Source of the DNA: Streptomyces dysideae
GTDB lineage: Bacteria; Actinomycetota; Actinomycetes; Streptomycetales; Streptomycetaceae
Reading direction: 5' to 3'
Assembly (NCBI RefSeq): GCF_001514305.1
Contig: NZ_KQ949079.1
Span: forward strand, 1 to 64,000
Length of the DNA stretch: 64,000 nt
Below are positions 18,304-26,735 of this stretch, one piece after another (position 1 is the stretch's first letter; each line of letters starts with the position of its first letter). The notes below the pieces were generated by a model. The model saw nothing but the letters and a program-made list of their open reading frames with translations, did not search any database and was not told the origin of the DNA. Both the position numbers and the translations under genes were made by a program.

Positions 18304-19323
18304 ATGAAGCTTCGCCGTGCCATGGCAGCAGCCGCTACGACGGCCGTCATAGCGCCGATCGCCCTGCTGTCCGCGCCCGCCGCGTTCGCCACGGGCGAGA
18401 GCACCCCGACGCCGGCCGCGTCGGAGAGCACGCCGGCCGCCGAGGCGAGCACGCCCGCGGCCGAAGAGAGCACCCCCGCGAGCGAGGAGTCGACGCCGGC
18501 CGCCGAGGAGTCGACCCCGGCCGCGGAGGAGAGCACGCCCACCGCTGAAGAGAGCACCCCGGGCGCGGGTGAGAGCAGCCCCGCCGCCTCCCCGTCGCCG
18601 AGCGCCAGCGAGAGCGCTCCGGAGGAGGAGGTCGACTTCTGCGAGCAGGGCGACGAGGACTCCGTCTTCCTCAACGAGGATCTGCAGAGCGGTCTGTCGG
18701 GCCTGCCCGAGACGATCGTCGCCGGCAGCGGCTGGACCAAGTTCTCGTTCAACGTCTCCAACAACAGCGACCAGGACATCAAGAACATCAAGCCGGTGAT
18801 CGGCGTCTACGCGATCGGCTGGGACGACGCCAAGGAATACTCCGGCGAGATCACGGTCGAGGTCTTCAACAACGCCTCCGGCTCCTGGGAGACGTTGGCG
18901 GACGCCGCCGGTGAGGGCGCGACGTTCACCACGTTCCCGCTCGACGCCGGCCAGTCGACCTCGTTCAAGCTGCGCCTGAGCGTCAGCGGCAAGGTGCCCG
19001 ACTCCCTCGGCCTCACCGGCGGCTTCGCTCAGTACTCCGACGCCGATGGCTGCTGGATCGCCGACGACCCGAACGGCTGGACCTACATCTTCGACATCCT
19101 CGCCGCGGGCTCAGACGCCGGTGACCCGAACGACGCCAAGCCGCAGACCGGCGGCCAGAAGCCGATTGAGGACGTCAAGGAGGTGGCCGTCACCGGCGAG
19201 CTCGCCGCGACCGGTTCCGACTCCAACCTGCCGGTCATCGCCACCATCGGTGGCGTCGCCATCGTCGCCGGTGCCGGTGTCGTGTTCGCGATGAAGCGCC
19301 GCCGGGTCGGTGCCGAGGCGTAA
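18304..19323 (+). CDS. Cell-wall protein with LAXTG sorting signal
   Basis: 339 residues from the ATG starting MKLRRAMAAA. The signal peptide ends near APAAFA (about residue 31). Residues 35-105 are a degenerate ESTPAAE repeat (about eight units), an extended acidic wall-spanning stalk. A beta-rich exported domain (110-280) has two Cys (VDFCEQG and DGCWIAD). The C-terminus has LAATG, a hydrophobic helix and KRRRVG, the class E sortase signal of actinobacteria. It therefore ends up covalently bound to peptidoglycan. No ligand can be named. It is divergent from the membrane protein at 16944 and followed by a terminator. Confidence 0.88.
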   Translation: MKLRRAMAAAATTAVIAPIALLSAPAAFATGESTPTPAASESTPAAEASTPAAEESTPASEESTPAAEESTPAAEESTPTAEESTPGAGESSPAASPSPSASESAPEEEVDFCEQGDEDSVFLNEDLQSGLSGLPETIVAGSGWTKFSFNVSNNSDQDIKNIKPVIGVYAIGWDDAKEYSGEITVEVFNNASGSWETLADAAGEGATFTTFPLDAGQSTSFKLRLSVSGKVPDSLGLTGGFAQYSDADGCWIADDPNGWTYIFDILAAGSDAGDPNDAKPQTGGQKPIEDVKEVAVTGELAATGSDSNLPVIATIGGVAIVAGAGVVFAMKRRRVGAEA

Positions 19324-19377
19324 GGCATAGCGCCTGACCCAGCCGGCTTCACACGACTGGCTTCGTGCAAGAAAGAG

Positions 19378-19411
19378 AAGGACCTGCGCTCGGAGGGGGG
19401 CGCAGGTCCTT
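19378..19411 (+). terminator. Terminator after the LAXTG protein gene
   Basis: Perfect 12-bp stem pairing 19378-19389 with 19400-19411, 10-base G-rich loop. It lies 54 bases after the stop codon and about 65 bases before the end of the convergent ATPase gene. Confidence 0.8.
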
Positions 19412-19477
19412 CCGTGTGCCGGGGGGCGCTGGTCTGCCGATGCCGTGACAGCTCCGCCGCGCACACTTGAAGAACCG

Positions 19478-20116
19478 CTATCTGTCCTCTCCGTTCTCAC
19501 CCTCCCGCACGACCAGCGGTTCAGCCGCGTGTACACGCAGCGCCGGGCCATCGCCCAGCCCCAGCACCATCGCGGGCCCGCCCGCCGCGTACTGCTCGCT
19601 GCGGACGCTGACCACGGCCCGCCACTCGCCCGACACGCGCACCCACTGCCCCGGCCTGACCATGACCGCCGCAACCTCCCTCGTTTTCGGCTCGGCAACG
19701 ATGTCCGGAGCCTTCAGCTCCGCGTACACCGTCTTCCCGATCCCGGCCGCGCGCTCCTCGAAACCCCACCGATGGGCAAGCGCCTCCACGAGGAGGAGCC
19801 CGCGTCCACACGCCTCGTCGTCGCCGGGCTCCTTCACCTCGGGCCTGCCCCCTCCCGCATCGCTCACCTCCAGCCGCAGCAGCCCCTCCTCCGCTGACCG
19901 CGTGATCCGTACCCCCACCTGCCGGTCACTCGGCACTCCTACACGCAGCGCGTTCGTCACGAGCTCCGAGAGCACCAACTCGGCGTCCTCCAAAACCTCT
20001 TGGGCAGTACCCCAGCTGCCGAGCACCGCGTGCAGCAACGCCCGTGCTCTGGGCACACTGCGGCGACTGCGGGACAGCCGGAAGGTGACTTCGTTCGAGC
20101 CGGAGTGCTCTGCCAT
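19478..20116 (-). CDS. RsbW-like ATP-binding protein (HATPase_c_2)
   Basis: 212 residues from ATG 20116, preceded by GGGGGC. Residues 10-125 are an anti-sigma-type GHKL ATPase: ELVLSELVTNALRVG (N box, near 52) and LEVSDAGGGRP (G1 box, near 87), with GRGLLLVEALAHRWGF (G2). The C-terminal 60 residues are a small beta domain. In Streptomyces such proteins usually pair with Xre and DUF397 proteins, as here; the two Xre-side genes are divergent. It is unlikely to be a classical kinase of an anti-anti-sigma factor, since none lies nearby. Confidence 0.85.
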   Translation of the reverse strand: MAEHSGSNEVTFRLSRSRRSVPRARALLHAVLGSWGTAQEVLEDAELVLSELVTNALRVGVPSDRQVGVRITRSAEEGLLRLEVSDAGGGRPEVKEPGDDEACGRGLLLVEALAHRWGFEERAAGIGKTVYAELKAPDIVAEPKTREVAAVMVRPGQWVRVSGEWRAVVSVRSEQYAAGGPAMVLGLGDGPALRVHAAEPLVVREGENGEDR

Positions 20117-20210
20117 GGCGCCCCCAAAGGGTCGATTGCGGTGAATCAGGTCCCGTCTCTCAGCAGGCGTTGACCGCCCGCCACGCAACTCTCAGCAGCA
20201 TATGAATCCA

Positions 20211-20222
20211 CGCAACGTTGCG
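20211..20222. promoter_or_regulatory. Palindromic operator candidate
   Basis: CGCAACGTTGCG is a perfect 12-base palindrome midway between the divergent ATPase and Xre genes, with a partial ACGCAAC copy near 20183. Placement suggests the Xre protein binds here; unproven. Confidence 0.35.
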
Positions 20223-20298
20223 CCGCGCTACGTGCCTTCGTTCACTCTTTTGAGGATTCTCAGGCCTTGCGAAGCGCACCTCTGATAGGGAGTTGCAC

Positions 20299-21171
20299 AT
20301 GCCTACTGTCAAACCATCCACTGTGCTGGGACGCCAACTCGGCGAGGAACTACGGAAGTTCCGCGAGGCGGCAGGCGTGTCCATGGCGCAAGCCGCGGAG
20401 ACGCTCGACTGCACCAAGGGCAAGATCAGCCGGATTGAGAACGGGCATGTCCCCGTTCGCACGCCTGACCTGATCGCCCTCATGCAGGCGTACGGGGTGG
20501 AAGAGCCCGTATCGCGAGAACGGCTCGCAGCCCTCGCCCGTAGGGCCAATCGACGACGACGCGAGGGCTGGTGGCATCGGTACGCGTCCGTGCTCAGTGA
20601 CACGTACGTCGATCAGATCGAGATGGAGGCCATCTGCGAGAGCGTCCGGACGTACCAGGTACAGCTCATCCCCGGGCTCTTGCAGACAGAGGAGTACGGA
20701 CGTGCGGTGACAGTCGCCTCGCGCGCTTGGCGGACCCCCGAAGAGATCGACCGCTTCGTCCAGGTGCGCATCGCCAGGCAGAAACGGCTCACGGACGAGG
20801 CTCCGATCGAGTACTGGGCAGTGCTCGCCGAAGGTGTGCTTCGCCAACAAATGGGCGGGCCCCACGTGATGAGCGCACAACTGGAACACCTGGTGGCCAT
20901 GGTGCAGAAGCCCAACGTCACCATCCAGGTGCTTCCGTTCTCTCGTGGCGCACACTCAGGCATGTTCGGCCCGTACCTGCTGCTGAGCTTTCCGCAGATG
21001 GCCTCGCTCGACCTCGTCCTCACCGAAATGCCGACCGGCAACATCTGGATGGAAGGAGAGACCGAAGTGGCCTGCTACCGCACGCTCTTCGACGACGCGC
21101 GGATGGCAGCATTGCCACCGACGGAATCACTCGCGCTCATCCAGCGCATCGCCAAGGAGTACAGGTCATGA
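20299..21171 (+). CDS. Xre-family regulator with DUF5753 (Scr1/WhiJ type)
   Basis: 290 residues from ATG 20299, with AGGGAG 6 bases upstream; an in-frame TTG two codons earlier is less likely. The N-terminal helix-turn-helix (about 10-65) contains LGEELRKFREAAGVSMAQAAETLDCTKGKISRIENG. The rest (about 95-275) is DUF5753, with the characteristic IPGLLQTEEYGRA and VLPFSRGAHSGMFGPYLLL motifs. Family members (WhiJ-like) modulate development or act as antitoxin-like partners of DUF397 proteins. Its stop overlaps the DUF397 start (ATGA). Confidence 0.92.
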   Translation: MPTVKPSTVLGRQLGEELRKFREAAGVSMAQAAETLDCTKGKISRIENGHVPVRTPDLIALMQAYGVEEPVSRERLAALARRANRRRREGWWHRYASVLSDTYVDQIEMEAICESVRTYQVQLIPGLLQTEEYGRAVTVASRAWRTPEEIDRFVQVRIARQKRLTDEAPIEYWAVLAEGVLRQQMGGPHVMSAQLEHLVAMVQKPNVTIQVLPFSRGAHSGMFGPYLLLSFPQMASLDLVLTEMPTGNIWMEGETEVACYRTLFDDARMAALPPTESLALIQRIAKEYRS

Positions 21172-21371
21172 GCACTGAAGCCCTCGTCCCGGCCAGCGCC
21201 GACGCACCGATATGGCGAAGGAGCAGCTACAGCGGCGGGCAGGGCGATTGCCTCGAACTCGCCCACAGCATCCCCGCCCTCGCCCCCGTCCGCGACAGCA
21301 AGCGTCCCGCCGGCCCGGTGATCCCCTTCAGTCGCAATGCCTGGCGCTCCTTTATCGTGCACATAGTGTGA
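21168..21371 (+). CDS. DUF397 protein
   Basis: 67 residues. The DUF397 signature is present: WRRSSYSGGQGDCLELA near the start, VRDSKRPAGPVIPFSRNAWRSF at the end. The ATG overlaps the Xre stop codon by 4 bases with AAGGAG upstream, so the two are translationally coupled. DUF397 proteins work with adjacent Xre regulators in Streptomyces; some such pairs behave as toxin-antitoxin-like modules, but direction of action varies. Confidence 0.92.
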   Translation: MSTEALVPASADAPIWRRSSYSGGQGDCLELAHSIPALAPVRDSKRPAGPVIPFSRNAWRSFIVHIV

Positions 21372-21419
21372 GCCAAGCCCCGTACGGCAATGCCCAACGC
21401 AGGGCGACGGGGCCGGACG

Positions 21420-23234
21420 TCACCCGCCAGCACCCTTCTTCGGCGGTACCGCCGGCACCCCCAGCAACGGCAGCCGCAGCGCGCCGAACGCCTCCGTCGG
21501 GACCGCCGGTGCCTTCGGCTCGACCGGCTGCAGACGCTCGTACGGCATGCCCTGGGCCGGGCGCGGGTCCGTCTCGTCCTTGTTCGGCCAGAACGACATC
21601 GCGCGCTCGGCCTGGGCCGTGATGGTGAGCGACGGGTTCACGCCCAGGTTGGCGGAGACCGCGGCGCCGTCGACGACCGAGATGCCGGGGTGGCCGTAGA
21701 GGCGGTGGTACGGGTCGATGACGCCGTCCTCGGCACTGGCGCCGATCGGGCAGCCGCCGAGGAAGTGGGCGGTGAGCGGGGTGCCCATCAGTTCGCCGAC
21801 GTTGGAGCCCGCGAAGCCGTTGATCTCCGCCGCGATCGCCGACGCGCCCTCCGAAGCCGCCCTGATCTGCTTGGGGTTGGGCGAGCCGTGGCCCTGGCGG
21901 GCTGTCAGCAGGCCTTTTCCTACGCCGTCCGGTTTCAGGTACGTCGTGAGTGAGTTGTCCAGCGACTGCATCACCAGGCCGATGATGGTCCGCTCCGACC
22001 AGCGGCGGTTGGAGAGGGAGCGGAGGACCTGGACGGGGTGGCGGGCCGCGTGCGCCAGCCAGGCCGCGACCCTCGACGAGCCCTCCGCGTACGGGACCTG
22101 GAGGATCGACAGGCCACCCATCGAGTTGGAGCCCTTGCCGTAGCGGACCGGCTCGATGTGCGTGTTCTCGTCGGGGTGGATCGAGGACGTGATCGCGACG
22201 CCCCGCGTGAAGTCGACCTTCCGGTCGCCGGTGACCTTGCGGTAGCGCCGGTTGTCGGTCTGCGCGCCGACCAGCGCCTCGGAGTTGGTGCGGGTCAACT
22301 CGCCCAGCCGCGCGGAGACGTACGGCAACTGGCCGCCCGTCTTCATGCGGTGCAGCAGCGTCTGCGTGCCGTAGGTGCCGGCGGCCAGGACGACCTTGCG
22401 GGCCCTGAAGAGCCTGCCCTTGTCGTTCTTCCTGTTGTCCGTGGGCAGCGTCGCCACCGCGTATCCGCCCTGCGAGTCGTCGGTGATCGACACCACCGTC
22501 GTCATGGGGTGTACGACCGCGCCCGCCTTCTCGGCGAGGTACAGGTAGTTCTCGTTGAGGGTGTTCTTCGCGCCGTGCCTGCAGCCCGTCATGCACTCGC
22601 CGCACTCGGTACAGGCCTTGCGGTCCGGGCCCGCGCCGCCGAAGTAGGGGTCCGCGACCTGCGTGCCCGGCCCGGCCTTCGCGTCCCCGCCGGCGTCCTT
22701 GCCGTCGCCGAAGAACACGCCGACCGGCGCCATGTGGAAGGTGTCGCCGACGCCCATCCGCTCCGCGGCCGCCTTCAGGTGGACGTCCGACGGGGTCATC
22801 GTCGGGTTGAGCCGTACGCCGAGCATGCGCTGCGCCTGGTCGTAGTACGGGTTCAGCTCCTCCTGCCAGTCGGTGATGTCCCGCCACTGGGGGTCGTCGA
22901 AGAACGGCTTCGGCGGTACGTAGAGGGTGTTGGCGTAGTTGAGGGAGCCGCCGCCCACGCCTGCGCCGGCCAGGACCATGACGTTGCCCAGCAGGTGGAT
23001 GCGCTGGATGCCGTACATGCCGAGTCCGGGGGCCCAGAGGTAGTTCTTGAGGTCCCAGGAGTTCTTGGGGAGGGACTCTCGGGTGAAGCGGCGGCCGGCT
23101 TCCAGGACGCCGACGCGGTAGCCCTTCTCCGTGAGGCGGAGGGCCGTCACCGACCCGCCGAATCCCGAGCCGACGACGATGACGTCGTAGTCGTGGGCAT
23201 CGTCCTGTTTTCGGGCGGAGTTCTCCTGGGACAC
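21420..23234 (-). CDS. GMC-type FAD oxidoreductase (cholesterol oxidase-like)
   Basis: 604 residues from GTG 23234, with GAGGAGAG upstream. The N-terminal FAD site is VIVVGSGFGGSVTALRL (near 18). A Cys-rich segment TECGECMTGCRHGAKN near 210 resembles that of cholesterol-oxidase-like GMC enzymes. The C-terminal GMC_oxred_C stretch contains TPLTAHFLGGCPIG and DGAAVSANLGVNPSLTI, giving the His and Asn of the active site. There is no signal peptide or Tat motif, so it is probably cytosolic. It follows the aldehyde dehydrogenase by 39 bases and is likely in one operon with it, consistent with oxidising an alcohol onwards. The substrate is unknown. Confidence 0.9.
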   Translation of the reverse strand: MSQENSARKQDDAHDYDVIVVGSGFGGSVTALRLTEKGYRVGVLEAGRRFTRESLPKNSWDLKNYLWAPGLGMYGIQRIHLLGNVMVLAGAGVGGGSLNYANTLYVPPKPFFDDPQWRDITDWQEELNPYYDQAQRMLGVRLNPTMTPSDVHLKAAAERMGVGDTFHMAPVGVFFGDGKDAGGDAKAGPGTQVADPYFGGAGPDRKACTECGECMTGCRHGAKNTLNENYLYLAEKAGAVVHPMTTVVSITDDSQGGYAVATLPTDNRKNDKGRLFRARKVVLAAGTYGTQTLLHRMKTGGQLPYVSARLGELTRTNSEALVGAQTDNRRYRKVTGDRKVDFTRGVAITSSIHPDENTHIEPVRYGKGSNSMGGLSILQVPYAEGSSRVAAWLAHAARHPVQVLRSLSNRRWSERTIIGLVMQSLDNSLTTYLKPDGVGKGLLTARQGHGSPNPKQIRAASEGASAIAAEINGFAGSNVGELMGTPLTAHFLGGCPIGASAEDGVIDPYHRLYGHPGISVVDGAAVSANLGVNPSLTITAQAERAMSFWPNKDETDPRPAQGMPYERLQPVEPKAPAVPTEAFGALRLPLLGVPAVPPKKGAGG

Positions 23235-23273
23235 GTGCTCTCCTCGTTGAAAGCGGTGAAGCCGTGGTGCGGT

Positions 23274-24887
23274 CTAACGGAACCGGAATGCCTTCATCAG
23301 CCGCAGGCTGCGGCTCATGAACTGGGCGTACTTCTCGTCGTCCATCCCCAGCGCCGGCGCCATCGGCAGCAGCCGCTGCTGGGCCACCGTCTGGGCCTCC
23401 GTGTACTTGAGGATGCCCTCGGAGCCGTGGCGGCGGCCCAGGCCGGAGTCCTTCATGCCGCCCATGGGGGACTGGACGCTGCCGTATGCGGAGGCGTAAC
23501 CCTCGTTGACGTTCACCGTGCCGGTGCGGAGGCGGGCGGCGAGCGTGCGGCCGCGGGTGCCGTTCCTCGTCCAGACCGACGCGTTGAGGCCGTACGGCGT
23601 GGAGTTGGCGAGTTCGACCGCCTCGTCGTCCGTCTTGAAGCGGTAGATGGAGACGACCGGGCCGAAGGTCTCCTCGGAGCAGACGGCCATCGGGGCCTCC
23701 ACGCCGTCGAGGATGGTCGGCTCGAAGAAGTACGGGCCGATGTCGGGGCGCGCCACCCCGCCGGCGACGAGCTTCGCGCCCTTGGCGACCGCCTCCTCCA
23801 CATGCCGGGTCACGGTCTCCAGCTGCCGCTCCCCGACCAGCGAACCCATGTCGGCGCCGTACGCCAGGGACTTGCCGAGCCGCATCGCCTTGGTGCGGGC
23901 GGCGAAGCGCTCGACGAAGGCGTCCGCGACGGACTCGTGGACGTACAACCGCTCGATGGAGATGCACAGTTGGCCGGCGGAGGAGAAGCAGGCGCGGACC
24001 GCGCCCGCGGCCGCCTTGTCGATGTCGGCGTCCTCCAGGACCAGCATGGCGTTCTTGCCGCCGAGTTCGAGGGAGACGCCGACCAGACGGGCGGCGGCGC
24101 CCTGCGCGACCTCGCGGCCGGTGCGGGTGGAGCCGGTGAAGGAGACGTAGTCGGCGTGCTTGACGACCTCGGGCCCGACGACGGGGCCCTCGCCGAGGAC
24201 GACCTGGAAGACGTCGGCGGGCAGGCCGGCCTCGATGAGCAGGTCGCGGGCCCACAGGGCGGTCAGGCAGGTCTCGGTGTCGGGCTTCATCACGACCGCG
24301 TTGCCCGCGACGAACGCGGGGAGCGCGTCGCCGACCGACAGCTCCAACGGGTAGTTCCAGGGGGCGATCTGGCCCACGACACCGCGCGGGTGGCGCAGTT
24401 CGGTGACGCGCGTGAGTGTGGGCATGGCGCCCGCGTGCCGCTTGGGCCTGAGGTAGGCGGGGGCCTTACGGCCGTAGTGGCGGGCCGCGACGGCGACGGC
24501 CTGCACCTCCTCGTGGGCGTGCAGACGGGCCTTGCCGGTCTCCAGCTGGATGAGGTCGAGGACCTCGGCCTGGCGCTCCAGCATCAGGTCGTGGAAGCGG
24601 AGCAGGACGGCGGCACGCTGCCGTATCGGCGTCTGCGCCCAGACCGACTGGGCCTTGCGGGCCGCCTCGAAGGCCTGCTGTACGTCCTCCGGCGTGGACT
24701 CCGGCAGGTCGGCCAGCTTCTCGCCGGTGAACGGTGTGTGACTGGCGGTGCGTCCGGAGCCGGCCACGCCCTTGGTGAGCTGGGCGACCAGCTCGGGAGT
24801 GACCACGTCTGCGGCGGTACGGGCGCCCTCCGGGGCGGGGGCGAGGGGGTTCGTGCGGGTCTGGGCCGGGGCCTGCGCGTCCGTCAT
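23274..24887 (-). CDS. Succinate-semialdehyde dehydrogenase family protein
   Basis: 537 residues, NAD(P)-dependent aldehyde dehydrogenase. Key residues visible: PWNYPLELSVGDALPAFVAGN (near 178), the FTGSTRTGREVA cofactor loop (near 256), general base Glu in SLELGGKNAML (near 280) and nucleophile Cys in SSAGQLCISIERL (near 314). Overall pattern is closest to SSADH (GabD2-type) enzymes. Substrate specificity is inferred from family resemblance. A longer N-terminus (about 45 residues) than typical is present. The gene lies upstream of the GMC oxidoreductase in the same orientation. Confidence 0.9.
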   Translation of the reverse strand: MTDAQAPAQTRTNPLAPAPEGARTAADVVTPELVAQLTKGVAGSGRTASHTPFTGEKLADLPESTPEDVQQAFEAARKAQSVWAQTPIRQRAAVLLRFHDLMLERQAEVLDLIQLETGKARLHAHEEVQAVAVAARHYGRKAPAYLRPKRHAGAMPTLTRVTELRHPRGVVGQIAPWNYPLELSVGDALPAFVAGNAVVMKPDTETCLTALWARDLLIEAGLPADVFQVVLGEGPVVGPEVVKHADYVSFTGSTRTGREVAQGAAARLVGVSLELGGKNAMLVLEDADIDKAAAGAVRACFSSAGQLCISIERLYVHESVADAFVERFAARTKAMRLGKSLAYGADMGSLVGERQLETVTRHVEEAVAKGAKLVAGGVARPDIGPYFFEPTILDGVEAPMAVCSEETFGPVVSIYRFKTDDEAVELANSTPYGLNASVWTRNGTRGRTLAARLRTGTVNVNEGYASAYGSVQSPMGGMKDSGLGRRHGSEGILKYTEAQTVAQQRLLPMAPALGMDDEKYAQFMSRSLRLMKAFRFR

Positions 24888-25024
24888 GAGGCGCAGGGTA
24901 TGCCGGAGCGGACGCTTTGTGTACCCGCCGGTAATAGGGATTCACCGAGTGCTCACACGACGCCAGTGTCCACTGGCAACAAACGCGCTGATCAGGCCGT
25001 TGCGCGGCGACGATCGGGCCGGAT

Positions 25025-26697
25025 TCAGTCGCTGCCGATCTCGAGCCGGTCACGGGCGCCCTTGAAGACCGCCGTGCCCTTCTTCTCGTCCGCCGTGCCC
25101 TTCGGCATGTCCACCCGCAGTTCGTACAGGCGGCTGTCGTCGGTGAGGATCATCAGCTGCATGACCCGGGTGGGGTTCTCCTCCAGGTCGTAGGTGGTGT
25201 CGGCGAGGACCGCGTCGTAGCCGTCGAAGCTCGTGTCGGTGTAGTTCGTCTTCGCGTCGCCGTTGTAGCTGTCCCAGGTCGCGTGCGCCTCCTGCGCCTG
25301 GGCCTTGGGGGCGCGGGGCGCCTTGTCCCATGGGTGAGGCGGACCTGGATGGTTTCCTCGAAGCCGTAGACCACGAGCCGGGGCGGGTCGCTCGCGCTGC
25401 CCTCCCGGGCGAACTCCTCGTACTCGGCGGGGAGGGCGAGGACGGCGTCCATCTCCGTCTCGCGGTGCGTCTGCCAGCTGTCGGCGGTGGGGGCGAGGGT
25501 GGGGTCCACGACGGCGGGGACGGAGGTGTAGGTGGGGTTCATCTCCGTGAGGCCGTCGTCCCGGTCGGTGATGAAGGCGGAGGCGGCGAACCAGGTGCCG
25601 GCCACGAGGGCGACACCGAGAGCGGCCACGGGGAGCGGGCGGAGGAGGAAGCGGGACGGCTTCTTGGGCTTCGCGCTCGGAGGCGAGACCGTGTCCGGTT
25701 CGGGTATCTGCCCATCGCCTGGCCGGGGCGTGGGTTCGGGCGCCGGGTCGTCGCCTCCGAGTCGTACCGTCCCTACGTCCTCCCCCAACTCCCGAAGTCC
25801 TACGGCGTCCTGAGGTTCCGGTTCCGTCCCGCCCTCCCCGGCGGAGTCCGGCACCGGCCACCCCTCGGCAACCGCCTCCAGCACCGCGTCGACGTCCGCC
25901 GCACCGGGCCGCCGCTCGGGGTCCTTCTCCAGCAGCCGCACGATCAACGGCCCCAGCGGGCCCGCCTGTTTGGGCTCCGGCGGATCCGCGGACAGGATCG
26001 CGGCGAGCGTCGACTCCAGGGTCGTACGGCGGAAGGGCGACCAGCCCTCCACGGCGGCGTACAGGAGCACGCCGAGCGACCACAGGTCGGAGGCCGGTCC
26101 GGCGCCCCGGCCGGACATCCGCTCGGGTGCGATGAACTCGAGCGAGCCGACGAACTCCCCGCTCATCGTCAGGGATTCCTCGCCCTGGATGTGGGCGATG
26201 CCGAAGTCGGTGAGGACGACGCGGTCGTGTGCGCCGAGCAGCACGTTGGCGGGCTTCACGTCACGGTGCACGATGCCGACGGCGTGCGCGGCGCCCAGGG
26301 CGCCGAGGACGGCGCGGCCTATCCGGGCGGACTCGGCGGGCGCCAGCGGCCCGCGCTGGAGCATCTCGTGCAGGGACTCGCCGCGCACCAACTCCATGAC
26401 GATCCAGGGGAGTCCGTCCTCCTCGACCACGACGTCGTGGATGGCGACGGCGGCGGGATGGTCGACGCGGGCGGCGGCGCGGGCCTCGCGGTAGAGCCGG
26501 TGGGCGGCCCGCTGATGGCTCTCGTCCTCCGGATCGCCGGGCAACCGCGGCTGTTTCACGGCCACTTCACGCTCGACGAGCTCGTCGACCGCCCGCCATA
26601 CGGTCCCCATCCCGCCGGATCCGATGCGCTCGGCCAGCCGGTAACGCCCGCCGACCACCCGCCCCTTACGGCCCGCGCCGGCCCCGTCGTTGCTCAT
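25025..26697 (-). CDS. Hanks-type Ser/Thr kinase, ectodomain frameshifted
   Basis: The frame beginning MSNDGAGAG at 26697 encodes an intact kinase domain: IGSGGMGTVW, Lys in VAVKQP (K48), HRDVKPAN (D146), DFG (D164), then a membrane helix near 345-370. Near 25330, at about residue 455, that frame turns into Arg/Thr/Pro-rich nonsense and stops at 25153. The neighbouring frame then continues a plausible ectodomain (WDKAPRAPKAQ to ARDRLEIGSD, stop at 25025). One base appears missing around CCCATGGG. The shown span assumes the frame is restored. Real mutation or sequencing error cannot be told apart here. It is the last gene of the kinase array. Confidence 0.8.
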
Positions 26698-26735
26698 GTC
26701 CCATGACTACCGTGCGGGGCGGGCGCTTGGCCAGT

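Noticed and set aside
22038..25193. A 1051-codon plus-strand open frame opposite the GMC oxidoreductase and aldehyde dehydrogenase
   Set aside because: It is antisense to two clear enzymes, has no domain, and reflects GC-rich codon bias leaving the opposite frame open.
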